A stretch of 64,000 nucleotides of DNA from Rosa chinensis (Eukaryota; Streptophyta; Magnoliopsida; Rosales; Rosaceae): the NCBI RefSeq assembly GCF_002994745.2, contig NC_037094.1:24529001-24593000 (forward strand), written 5' to 3'. Below, piece by piece: positions 34,958 through 45,500 of this stretch (the stretch's first letter is position 1; each line of letters starts with the position of its first letter). A program made the position numbers and the translations under genes. The notes under the pieces are model-generated. The model was not told the DNA's origin, ran no database searches, and was given only the letters and a program-made list of their open reading frames with translations.

Positions 34958-36475
34958 AGGTTTCGGTATTTGTGTCAGTCTAGTTACTTTAGTTCTTTTT
35001 TTTGCTGAAGTGTAGGGTTTCAACCGGGTTTGTGATGAGACCCTATCAATTTAGACAAGGACTCACACAACAGATTTATCTAAGAGTGTGGTATGAATGC
35101 AGCCATCTAAATTTGGGATTAGTCTCCTATTAATTTGGCTTCCCTCTTTGGGGAGCTGGAGGAAACATCATGGTGGGAAATCTCCCTCCTTTCTGTTAAT
35201 CGTATAAATCATACCACAGTTTTATTGTTTCTCGTTGTATGATTAGCACCTGTTGGGCAAAATTTTGGACTTTGAGATGGGATTTGGCACCACTGACATG
35301 GTGGGAAAGTTGCCGCTCAATTTTTTTAGGGTCATACAACAGTTCTGTCCTGAAACGTTGTCTGAATTTGATTCATAATTTCATATCAGACAACAGGTTT
35401 TACAAAAACGACGTCCAAAAAAAAAAAAATCAATCAGACGGCAGAAAACTGTAATGTGTCGTCTAATTCAATTTTTGTAGTAGTGTGTCCAAAAGTCAGG
35501 CGATATAACATGGACAAAGCACATTATGTTAGCACTCCCATGATCAGTCGAAGTTTGGATGCAAGGAAAGATCCATTTCGTCCAAAGGAAGATGACGAAC
35601 AAGTATTGGGAGCTGAAATTCCCTATCTAAGTGCAATAGGCGCATTATTGTACTTAGTCCAATTTACTCGACCAGACATTGCATTCTCAGTGAACTTGTT
35701 AGCTAGATTTAGCTCAGCGCCAACGCAGCGCCACTGGAATGGTATCAAGAACATTTTCGATACCTAAAAGGAACCATTGACTTGAGACTGTTCTTTCCCT
35801 ATAGAGAGACAAGAGGGACCGCACATGGAACTGCAATCCCTAAAGGAAATGTTGATGGCGAAAACGCCACTCACTACACTAAAACGCCAAATGACGTTTT
35901 GGTCGGTTTTTGTTGATGCTGGATACATATCTGACCCACATATCGTTCCCAAACTGGTTATGTATTTACCAATGGGAACACAGCGATATCTTGGAGATCA
36001 ACCAAGCAAACCTTTGTGGCGACCTCCTTGAACCACTCAGAGATCATTGTTCTACATGAGGCGGTTCTTGAGTGTGTATGGTTAAGAACTATCATTGCAC
36101 ATATTCGAGGGACTAGTGGTTTGAGTTCTATCACTGAAGAGCCTACTTGCATTTACGAACACAATGCAGCTTGCATCGAACAGATGAAGCTAGGTTATAT
36201 TAAGGGTGATAACACAAAACACATATCGCCAAAGTTGTCCTACAATCAGCAACAACAGACTCTCCTCAAGATTCAAATGAATCAAGTAAGGTCTGAGGAG
36301 AATGTGGCAGATTTGTTCACCAAATCATTACCTAAGGATACATTTGAGAAACATGTGAAAAGCATAGGAATGTGAAGACTTTCCAAGCTCCCTAGATTAA
36401 TGTAAGTATCAGGGGGAGGTGTAGACGTCAGGGGGAGTCTAACACACACATGTCATACTCAAATGTAAAAGGTGC

Positions 36476-36601
36476 GTTGTGCTCTTTTCCTTCGACCAAG
36501 GTGTATTTTTGTCCCACAGGGTTTTTATTGTTACTTGGCAAGATTTTTAGTGAGGCAACAACTCATGCACCATTTCGTCTTTGACTTGGCACAAGGGGGA
36601 A
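36476..36601 (+). other. Copia-1 3' untranslated region with family motif and polypurine tract
   Basis: The stretch 'gcgttgtgctcttttccttc' to 'gaggcaac' is the complement of sequences at 39070-39160 in Copia-2 and 61740-61830 in Copia-3. The polypurine tract 'acaagggggaa' ends at 36601, directly before the 3' LTR. Confidence 0.8.
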
Positions 36602-36816
36602 TGTTAAAGGAAAAACATATTGTGTGCCTTCGTCAAAGTGATTGACGGAGAGGGAATCAAGCAATTACCGATTAACATCAATCAGCATGAATTATGAACC
36701 AATCAGTAGTTAATGTCATCATTGTAATTGTTCTTTCCATTGTAATTCTCTCCCTATATAAAGGGGTTATGAAATGAAATGAGTAGACCAATTCTAATTC
36801 CCATTTTACTTTTACA
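36602..36816 (+). repeat. Copia-1 3' LTR
   Basis: 215 bp, two visible differences from the 5' LTR, TATA box at 36755-36762, followed by target duplicate ATTAA at 36817-36821. Confidence 0.95.
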
Positions 36817-36904
36817 ATTAATTCTTTTTTTCTTCTTTTTATTTATTTTTGGGACTTTTTTGCCCTCTTCCCCCTCACCGATTTCTCTCTCCTCCCCCCT
36901 CACT

Positions 36905-36906
<2 letters not shown>

Positions 36907-36975
<69 letters not shown>
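36907..36975 (+). repeat. (CT)n microsatellite in Pack-MULE 2
   Basis: About 33 CT units followed by two copies of a 'ctccagacgacgtcggattt' segment (36973 and 37005), upstream of the captured dehydrogenase start as 5' UTR-like DNA. Confidence 0.9.
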
Positions 36976-36976
<1 letters not shown>

Positions 36977-37059
36977 GACGACGTCGGATTTCTCTCTCTC
37001 TCTCTCCAGACGACGTCGGATTTCTCTCTCCCTCCCTCCATCCCTCCAGCAGGTCGCCC

Positions 37060-37188
37060 ATGACGCCTGCTCTCGCCATCGCGGCGCCGAAACTCGTCGT
37101 CGTGCTCTCCGTGGCCAAGCTCAACGCTAAGCCAACGGTCCTCGTCGCTTAGAAGCTCGGCGAGGCCGGGGTTGACCTTTTGAAGGAA
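37060..37188 (+). pseudogene. Captured D-3-phosphoglycerate dehydrogenase 5' fragment
   Basis: From ATG at 37060 the frame reads an Ala/Val/Lys-rich start like a plastid transit peptide, then 'AKPTVLVA', stop TAG at 37150-37152, 'KLGEAGVDLLKE'. This is the hallmark beginning of the mature plant 3-phosphoglycerate dehydrogenase of serine biosynthesis; the stop replaces the conserved Glu codon by one base change (GAG to TAG). The rest of the enzyme, including the NAD-binding and ACT domains, is absent. The GC content is higher than the surroundings, as expected of a captured coding exon. It lies within Pack-MULE 2. Confidence 0.7.
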
Positions 37189-37519
37189 TCGACAACGGAC
37201 TGAAAACTGCTATCTGGGACTGAAAACTGCTATCTGCTATTGTGCAGTCATAACCATAAAAGTTGTTACATTAGTGCCTCCCAGTAGACTTTGTATTGGG
37301 GGCCAATGATGACTGCTTTATTTATTGACGGACTGAAAACTGCTATTCCAAAGTAAATGTAGTGTTAAATTGCAGTAGTCGATAAATGAAAAAAATTGTG
37401 TGGTTTGTGTCAATCTAGTGGGGGTAGTAGACAGAATATTGACCCTCAAAATGTGGGTTTTTAGACATTATCTGTTGTTTTGAGTGTGAATAACTTCTAT
37501 AATCTGTGAAACATAGGAA

Positions 37520-37835
37520 GCGGTGTAATGTTTGATGGTCTATTGGGGGGCAGTAGACACATTAGTGCCACCCAGTAATGTCTTTCTTAGGAGACAGTAA
37601 TCATCTCTTGTTGATTTGTTTGTGATAAAGTGCAATACACTGTGAATCCTTGAAACTGGTGCAAGTTTTAATGGTTTAGTGGGGGGCAGTAGACACATTA
37701 CTGCCCCCAAATAATGTCTTCATACGAAGTCAGAACCCTTCACTTAACTGGTGCAAGTTTTAATGGTTTAGTGGGGGGCAGTAGACACATTACTGCCCCC
37801 AAATAATGTCTTCGTTTTAAGTCAGAACCTTTCAC
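37520..37835 (+). repeat. Tandem repeats of about 92 bp containing a GC hairpin
   Basis: Two near-identical units start at 'ggtgcaagttttaatgg' (37658 and 37750), and a more diverged one lies at about 37535. Each has the palindrome 'gggggcagta' and 'tactgccccc' separated by seven bases. Confidence 0.8.
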
Positions 37836-38004
37836 TTAACTATCATTGACAGATTATTGTACTTTAATAAACTCAAAACAACATAAGACTTATCAAAACT
37901 CTAATTTCAATGATTAATTAACCACAGTTAAGAAATTAGTGGGGGGCAATCATCTGTCTATTACCCCCCAATAGACCACAGTTTTGACGTCATCCGAGAC
38001 CTGC

Positions 38005-38150
38005 AAGGGAAGCCCACACCAGATTCCGGCGTGGAGCTTCGGAGCTTCCCGGACATCTGATGAACAAAACCGGTGAAGCCCAGACCCGATTCCAGCGTGG
38101 AGAGCTTCCCGGACATCTGACGAACAAAACCGGCGAAGCCCAGAGGGGTT
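38005..38150 (-). repeat. Short tandem repeat (about 60 bp, two to three copies)
   Basis: 'gagcttcccggacatctgatgaacaaaaccgg' recurs near 38038 and 38102 with small changes. On the - strand the units read as a repeated peptide 'GFVRQMSGKL' and 'GFVHQMSGKL', but the frame has no recognisable function. A (GA)n follows at 38256-38310. Confidence 0.65.
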
Positions 38151-38252
38151 GGGATCGTGGAGTTAGATGGCGTCATCCTCTGGTGGTCCGACGGTGGGAC
38201 GGAGCGGCGACGGTGGAGGCCGACATCGACGGTGGAGTGGTAGGCGTGGTGG

Positions 38253-38314
<62 letters not shown>

Positions 38315-38540
38315 GATGAGGGGGAGGAGAGAGAGATATGAGTTTAATTTGTTAATTAAAATGAGGGCAATACTGTCAAACACTGTTAGATTGGGTAAAT
38401 GGGGTTAAAAAACTCTTGGTGGAGTAAGTGGGCAATTTTTAGCCAAAAATTGGGTAAGTGGTCACAGCCCCAAAAATGTAATCCTAAGCAACAACATATT
38501 ATGTTTGAAGATAAGTTCAACAACATATTAATCTGGTGCT

Positions 38541-38612
38541 AAAGAATAGTTATATATATGTTCATGTTTTGACTATAAAGAATAGTTATATATATGTTCA
38601 TGTTTTGACTAT
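38541..38612 (+). repeat. Exact 36-bp tandem duplication
   Basis: The segment starting 'aaagaatagttatatatatg' occurs twice back to back. Units A and B have it once, with an expanded AT run, so the duplication is private to unit C. Confidence 0.9.
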
Positions 38613-38757
38613 ACTTCTAGTAGTGGCCCTGTACTGCATTTGTTAATTAACATATGGTTTTTAATTGATTAGTACGTGTGGTTTGTTTAGTAGATTTATT
38701 GGGTCTCTGTGATTTTATTTACATGTTAATAACTTAATATAGCTTGTCAGTTGAACT

Positions 38758-38775
38758 TGTTGTAAAATAGAAAAA

Positions 38776-38813
<38 letters not shown>

Positions 38814-39019
38814 GACACAGATAATCAGATTGTGTGTGTATTCATCTCACCATGAGGGGGTTTATATAGGAGTACATGATGTATACAAATAGGCAATGTT
38901 TAATAGCAACGTCAATTACTCTTATTCACAATCCTATCAATCACTAATCTATAGTGAAAGGAAAGGCATATATGACTCTCCATCTATTTACATGATATTA
39001 GCCATAATTATTTACAACA
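38758..39019 (-). repeat. Copia-2 3' LTR
   Basis: 262 bp with an internal (GA)n and a - strand TATA box (complement of tttatata at 38861-38868). After the GA run it matches the other LTR throughout by eye. Confidence 0.95.
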
Positions 39020-39500
39020 CTCCCCCTTGGATATTTCATGTCAATAGTGTTTCCTAGGCTTAGCGCTTCTAAGTTGCCTCGTCAAAAACCTTGCCAAGTA
39101 ATAAAAACCCTGTGGGAGAAAAACAACCTTGGTCGAAGGAGAAAAAGAGCACAACGCGCGTGAATGTGGAGTAGTCGTATCACAATGGAGATAGGTGAAG
39201 TCTTCTTATCATCATCATAAGTAGATAGTATGTCTACGAGAGGGATGCATTAGAGTTGCTACACCAAACCTTGCCCGGTAAACCCAGTGGGAGAAACCCG
39301 TGGTCGAAGGGAAAAGATGAGCAAATGCAGATATGTCAAATCAAAGCATCTTCAGGATGTACTATAATTGGAGTGACCATGCTAAAGATGTGCCTCGTTA
39401 AAACCTTGCCAGGTAACAAAACCCAGTGGGACAAAATAACCCTGGACGAAGGACAAAAAGAGTACACGATGGTCAAGTGGGTATGCTTCAGGATACTCCC
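39020..39500 (-). repeat. Copia-2 3' region with triplicated family motif
   Basis: Three imperfect copies of a block with 'accttgcca', 'acccagtggga' and 'ggtcgaagga' lie at about 39075-39160, 39260-39325 and 39390-39470. Copia-1 and Copia-3 show one copy each in the sequence seen. It lies between RNase H and the polypurine tract and codes for nothing that I recognise. Confidence 0.75.
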
Positions 39501-39839
39501 CCTGATTTCGACTCCCCCTGAAAATTACATGTTAGGTAATTCAGATAGTTTACGTAGACCAATATCTTGAACATGCTTCTGGAATATGTACTTTGGTAGT
39601 GACTTGGTAAAGAGGTCTGCATGATTGTCTTCAAATCAAATATGCTTAACTTCAATCTTCTGATGCTCCTGTTGTTGCTAATTGAAGGAGAACATCTGTA
39701 CAATATGTTTGGTGTTGTCTCCTTTGATAAAACTCGTCTTTATCTGCTCTATGTAAGTAGCATTATCCTCGTAGATAATGGTTGGTTCATCAGTGGTGGA
39801 ATGCAGTCCACATGTGCTTTGAACATGCTTTGTAACGAC

Positions 39840-41300
39840 TTTTAGCCATGTACATTCACATACTGCTTCGTGAAGAGCTAGTATCTCATCATGATTCGAA
39901 GAGGTAGCAACAAGTGTCTATTTTGTAGACCTCTAAGAAATTGCAGTATTCCCAATGGTAAAGACATAACTAGTCTGGGAACATGCCTTGTGCGGGTCTG
40001 ATAGATATTCTATATCAGCATATCCAACAAGGCAAGCATCATTCTGAGGATCAAGGGGGTTTGATCCATTCCTTGATGCATAGGGGTAGAATAAGCCCAT
40101 ATCCGCCTTACCTTTAAGGTAGTGAAAAATGTCTTTTATGCCATTCCGGTGGCGGCGTGTTGGCGCAGAGCTATATCTAGCTAACAAGTTCACATTGAAT
40201 GAGATGTCCTGTCTAGGGCATTGAGCCAAGTACAATAATGCGCCCATTGCACTTAGATATGGGACTTCTGACACCAATATCTCTTCGTTATCATCTGCAG
40301 GACGATACGGTTCTCTCTAGACTTCAGACGACCATGGCTGTGCTTGCTTTTATCCTCATTAAAGCATCTTACATCTTCTGGATATAATTTGGTTAATGGA
40401 CCAAAATTTCATCTGCACTGTGCTCGGGCTCCAAGTCAGACAATAATTTGTTCTCCCAAGGCCTTTCATCTCAAATTCCAACTTTAGGTGCTTTGCGGTT
40501 TCCTTGATTTCTTTAGGAGTATCGATCAAATTCATGTCATTGACATAGACCACCACAATACCAAACTAGGAACTTGTTTCCTTAATAAACATGCATGGGC
40601 ATAGTTTATTATTCACCTATCACATCCCGATTAAATATTCACTTAGACGGTTATACCACCTCCGTCTGGATTGTTTCAATCCATAAAGTGAACGCCTCAA
40701 AACTAATGAAGAGCGTGTTCCGTGGTCTAGAACTATTTGCATCGGGTATATTAAGTCCTTCAAGAACTTTTTTGTATATCTCTGTATCGTGATCCCCATA
40801 GAGATAAGTTACGACCACATTCATAAGCTGCATATTCTGTTTTTTGGAAACTACCAAACTGAAAAAGTAGTGGAACGTTATGACTTCCATTACGGGAGAA
40901 TACGTCTCCTCGTAATCAACCACAGGGCGTTGAGAAAATTATTGCGCCACTAGACGAGTCTTGTGTATCACAATCTCTTTTTTCTCATTACGCTTCCTTA
41001 CAAATACCCATTTAAATTCTACGGGTTTAACATGGGGAGGTGTAGGAACAACAGGTTCAAACACCTTTCTCTTTATCAAGGAATCTAATTCGACCTGGAT
41101 TGCTTATTTCCTTTTTGGCCAGTCGTCTCTTCGTTGAATTTGATCAACAAAGCAAGGTTCGAGGTCATCGCATATTATAGTTTCGGTGGCCACCGCAAAA
41201 ACTAATATATCATCGATGATGATCTCATTCCAATTCCAAATCTCACTAAATTTACCGAGATCGGGAGTGGGTTCAAATGTTGGAGCGTCCCCCAACATCG
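39840..41300 (-). pseudogene. Copia-2 reverse transcriptase and RNase H, broken
   Basis: Read on the - strand: 'YEETYSPVMEVITFHYFFS' at about 40915-40860, the active-site box as 'VVYVNDMNLIDTP' at about 40555-40515 with the first catalytic Asp changed to Asn, and 'VPYLSAMGALLYLAQCPRQD' at about 40265-40206. The linker between integrase and RT is at 41104-41298. Stops and frameshifts separate the pieces. Confidence 0.85.
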
Positions 41301-41437
41301 TCTCTTCTAGGACAGACCCATAATCCGGATTTATCTCATGAGATGGATCGGTTTGTGATTGCGATGTTAAGAGGATTCATTTGTGCCAAGTTTACCCTCT
41401 TCTAGGGATAAGAATCCTTCGAACCTAATGGTCTACC

Positions 41438-42290
41438 TCACTTCAGGGCAGGGACATATGACTGGTTAGCCGCCATGGTCGTACCTCGTCCATCTGGGAC
41501 GATACATCCTACAGGGACGTCTATCCTTGCAGGCACATTTGCAGCAGGTATATATGATCTCGTCACTTTAGCTAGATCAGAGAAAGCGTCTGGAATATTT
41601 TGGGCTACACTCTGTAGATCTAGAATTCTCCGCACTTCATTATCACATTGTGCGGTTCGGGGATCAAGATGAGACATAGTGGGGACATTCCACGTCAATT
41701 CACGTCGTTCATCAGGAACGGTAACGTTCTTATCTCCCCCTAACGGCGGGAAGACTGTCTCATCAAAGTGACACTCCGCAAATCTAGCGGTAAAGAGATC
41801 GCCTGTCAAGGGCTCAAAAGAGCACATAATGGATGAGATTCATAATCGACATGTATGCCCATCCTTTGTTGAGGACCCAATTTTGTACGTTGTGACGGCA
41901 CAATTGGCACGAGGACTGCATACCCAAATGCACGTAAGTGCGAAACATCAGGTTCGTATCCAGTCACCAACTGTAATGCGGAGTAAGGTTGGGTAGTAGT
42001 GGGCCTCAACGGGACCAACATAGCTGCATGCAAGATTGCATAGCCCCACACAAAAACTAGGAGCTTGGTGCGCATTACCAAGATTCTATTTGCGAGACCA
42101 TCTTGGGTGTGAACATAGGGAACTATATGTTCAGCATCAATCTCAGGGATATGCAATAATCATCGAAAGACTTCGATGTAAACTCTCCGGTATTATCAAG
42201 TCTTATAGACTTTATGGGATAATCCGAGTGGTGAACCCTCAATTTCATGATTTGGGTGAGAGTTTAGCAAAAGCAACGTTTTCTTATGGA
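41438..42290 (-). pseudogene. Copia-2 integrase, broken
   Basis: On the - strand 'VHTQDGLANRILVMRTKLLV' and 'TTQPYSALQLVTGYEPDVSH' are the end of the integrase core. The conserved catalytic Glu of 'NGLAEA' reads Asn here. The C-terminal linker 'ETVFPPLGGDK' lies at about 41756-41724. The upstream catalytic part (about 42150-42290) is only readable in fragments. Confidence 0.8.
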
Positions 42291-42549
42291 CAATAGTGTA
42301 ACATGTGATCACTTTGTCGATACATCAACCAAAACCATTAATATTTAACTGGTCCACATGGTGGTTGGATATGTCCACAAATTTCCCTTGCATTCTGTGC
42401 AGAAAAATGGTGGTGTATGTACTAGTCTTTGCATATGATGGTCTAGTATGGCATAGCGTGTCATTATATACAAGACCCTTATTCAGAAGGGGGTGCACCT
42501 ACGATGAATTGAGGATACGGTGCATCATACTTTGACCTGGGTGTCCCAA

Positions 42550-45500
42550 AAGGTCATGCCATCGCAAGTAGTTGCTTGAATTAGTTAGCTTCTAGCTAAC
42601 AGATTTCAATTTCTCCAATGTACGCTTCTGGCCGCACACTCAAAGGTTATGCAAAGATATTCCACGCATTTTTCTCAGTGGTTTCAATGTGGTAACTGTT
42701 GGTTCGAATGTCCTTAATACTCAATAACGTTCTTTTGGAACGTGGAGATTATAAGGCCTCATTAATGGTAGGTTCAGTACCATTGGACAACATATGGTGG
42801 GTTTTGCCATAGCCCACTATCAGGTTGGATTGCCCTGATATGGTTGTCACAGAGGTATGAATAGACAATAAGTTTGAAAAACATCTCCAATCTGGGAATA
42901 TGGTGTGTGTAATAACACTTTTAACCAGACAACAAACTTCCCCACAGAATATGTCTATTCATTTATTTAATTCAATGTATCACACGTATAAATAAGTTTA
43001 TTAAATTAAATACATTCGAACATAACCACATTTTCATAATCCAAAATGATTGAAAACATAAATCACCAAAAATAATCCGAAGATGTTTCATTCATTAAGA
43101 TGAAATAGATATGACACAAGGGACCAATTATACCCATGTCTTCGCGTTCAATCCTCGGTATGTTCAGTAACTGCCTGAAAATCCATGATCTCTAGTGTGG
43201 AATCGATAGAAAATTACTCTTCAATAAAGTTGGTATTTCGAGTTCCGCGACCGGCGTAATACTCATCTACTGCTTCGGCTATCGCACAACAGGTGCGGGA
43301 CCAGCAGTCAATTCCTCCACATCGATAACAAAGATCATGCTGATTCTGATGGCAGCGGGCCGGACCAGTGTTCCTTTGAACTCGGGCTTGCTGAGTTATG
43401 GCATCATGGTTCCTACCACATGGGCCTTGGCCACATGGAGCTTGATTACATGGCCTCTTGGACTTTGGCCAAGTGGCAGACGGTTATATGGGCTAATTTC
43501 GTTCTGCCAATCATGTCTTGCTTCAAGCAAGAAATGGTCATCTGATGGTGAAAGTGCTCTTCCAGAGCTACCCAAAGAGTCTGTATATCCTCTTCATCGG
43601 ATACTCAACTTGGAGTGTTTACTCCATATGTTTCCTTTTTGAAAATTATGCACTCATATTAAAAACCTCAATGATGACATTGTTAGCATTGATTGTCAAT
43701 CTTATCTTCTTTGCAGTCAGATGAATTTTCACATCTTGAGTTCACTTTAGATAGTTTCTTCTGGAGACCTCCAAAGCAACAAAGTCAAACATGTTGAGAT
43801 TTGACATTTCTTACAGGAAAGGAACAAATAATATTAGTGCTTTGGGTAATATCATCCATAAGCAAGTAATAAGAACTTCAGGTTCTATAACATGCGGATT
43901 AGACATGTAAAATCTACTGGTTTTATCATGTGTGGTGAATTTATGAAGGAAACTTCAAGTTTCTTAAATGGCATTATCGAAACTACAAGTTCGATTTATG
44001 TATGAACTACTGGTTCATCAGATACCTGCATTTTCTACACATATATTCTAATGCGAAAATTTGGACAAGTAACACAATAATATTGAATTGAGCAAATTGA
44101 AACAATCTCACAAATTTGGATAAATAAAAATCACAAATCAATTGAGATATTAATTGCATGCTACTAATTTAACAGATTAATTATCACACAATTATGTGAA
44201 TAAATGCTTCTGGCAATTAATTACACATATTAAATATGGTGAATCTATTTACAATATGAAATCATTTTTCCTTTTATTTTTGATTCTGCTGGACCAAAGA
44301 AGGAGTGGGCTTGATAGTGAAGCCTATCGAGCTTAGTCTGCGGGCTCGTGACCTAGGCTTTCATGCGCTTAGTCAAAAAGTATGTGAGGCATGCTGGGCT
44401 GCTAGGTCCTGCAGAGGGAGAGTGGGCCTGCTGGGCTCAGGCTAGTCTGCCAAGGAATGAAAAGTTATTACTCAACCATTTCGGTAACTCCAATTGAATA
44501 CGACCAGGTAAGGAAAGATGAGGTTTAGGTGGAGCGAGGCTCGCTTAAGTACACAGCCTCATCTGAGCCTTTCCTAGACATCGCATCCAACTGGATGAGC
44601 CTAGTTTGAGAAGATTCATAACTTTTGTCATGATAACATGTAGTGAGCTTCTATTCTGGCCTTGCAACTTGGGCCTAAGCTTCTGGCTCGAATTTGTTGC
44701 TATGACTTTGGGCTTGATTTGAGCTTCTGACTCAGCCTCATTTAATATTCACAATTATAACATAACCAAATTCAATATATGTTATTAAATCGTAACATAA
44801 ATATATTAATGCAGCGGTTATATACTTAGGGAAATGGGTTCAAATCCCATTAAAGCTTCTGGCATTATGTACAGGTAATAAATTTGGCAAATGCTTCTGG
44901 CACAATGTTTATGTAATAATCACGTAATAATTTAGCCCATAATGCTTCTAGCATAAAGAATTATAATGGCAGATTCAAATTTGTGTAACCAAAAATTAAG
45001 CCCATAATTCTTCTATCATAATTCACGCAATAATTCAGAATTGTCTCAATGTGATAATGAAGTGATTGTGGTAATGAGCATAAATTACAGTGGTAATGAG
45101 CATAAATTACAATGGTAATTGCTTTAGATAAAATCAATCAAAATCAAATCACGGGTTGATCAATCACCAATTAATTGGCCTCAAATCTGCTTCTGGCAGA
45201 ATTAATACTAAATAATGTTAACACATATTAACTTGCCATAGTGGTACAGTGGACAACATGTTGAGTTGGTACCTATTTTAGCTGGGTTCGAATCCCAGCA
45301 ACTGCATAATATGTTTTTTTTTCTTTCTTGTTGAATTGATGTTACTGATATTGATTTGGTACTACTGGACCAAGTACTACAGATATATAGTTGCAGTCCA
45401 TAAATTTTTCTCTTTTCTTTTCCAATCAAACAATCCCAAACACATGAACAAATATATACAAATACGTATACCAAATAAATAAATCATGTAGGATTTGCTA

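Larger units (their letters stand above)
30756..35485. mobile_element. CACTA (En/Spm-type) element with captured MADS-box exons
   Basis: Ends CACTACTACAAAAATTGAAT (30756) and its inverted partner ending TTTTTGTAGTAGTG (35485) are terminal inverted repeats of CACTA type. The 3-bp duplication TGT flanks it (30753-30755 and 35486-35488). Subterminal zones hold repeats of 'ctgtcgtctga' and 'acaacag' in both orientations (30773-31090 and 35050-35460). No TNP1/TNP2-type transposase is visible, so it is non-autonomous. It carries exons of a MADS-box gene on the - strand, a long poly(C) and a GA microsatellite. It lies inside the reverse transcriptase of Copia-1. Confidence 0.92.
30060..36375 (+). 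pseudogene. Copia-1 reverse transcriptase and RNase H, split by CACTA
   Basis: RT blocks 'ARLVAQGSSQRPG'-like near 30187-30225, 'YSPVMDVITFRSLVSLVIS' at 30246-30302 and 'LKRSLYGLKQS' at 30447-30479 are recognisable. The catalytic YVDD box is lost: the frame reads 'VVVYVITGT' near 30590-30615, consistent with a short in-frame deletion that takes both Asp. The frame is cut at 30755 by the CACTA element and resumes at 35486 ('YNMDKAH', 'IGALLYLVQFTRPDIAFSVN'). RNase H is in pieces to 36375, ending 'NVADLFTKSLPKDTFEKH'. Stops occur at 30388 and 35766. Confidence 0.85.
24639..36816 (+). mobile_element. Copia-1 LTR retrotransposon, interrupted by a CACTA element
   Basis: Two 215-bp LTRs (24639-24853 and 36602-36816) begin TGTTAAAGG and end TTTTACA, differ at two positions that I can see, and are flanked by the 5-bp duplication ATTAA (24634-24638 and 36817-36821). 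A primer-binding site follows the 5' LTR and a polypurine tract precedes the 3' LTR. Domain order gag, protease, integrase, reverse transcriptase, RNase H identifies Copia. The gag is open, but pol is broken by several stops and by the CACTA insertion at 30756. Without the CACTA the element is about 7.4 kb. Confidence 0.93.
24576..38471. mobile_element. Pack-MULE 2, split by Copia-1; carries a PGDH fragment
   Basis: A perfect 9-bp duplication AAAAATGTA flanks the outer ends (24567-24575 and 38472-38480), the Mutator-like signature. The left inner sequence 'cctttacccaatt' (24624-24636) and the right inner sequence 'attgggtaaatgg' (38390-38402) are inverted partners. Removing Copia-1 (24639-36816 plus one duplicate ATTAA) leaves an element of about 1.7 kb. 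The Copia landed 63 bp inside the left end. The interior (36822-38471) has CT and GA microsatellites, a phosphoglycerate dehydrogenase fragment and hairpin-forming tandem repeats. The outermost bases of the two ends match poorly (GGGAAAATGC against GGGGCTGTGACC), so one terminus may be internally deleted. Confidence 0.75.

Noticed and set aside
34721..35023. Ser/Leu repeat frame
   Set aside because: Translation of the GA microsatellite.
37661..37835. CRISPR-like direct repeats
   Set aside because: Two to three tandem units without spacers in a plant transposon; not CRISPR.
45231..45306. Complete tRNA gene
   Set aside because: The T-arm is perfect but the acceptor and anticodon stems do not pair in my hands, so I report only a tRNA-like arm.
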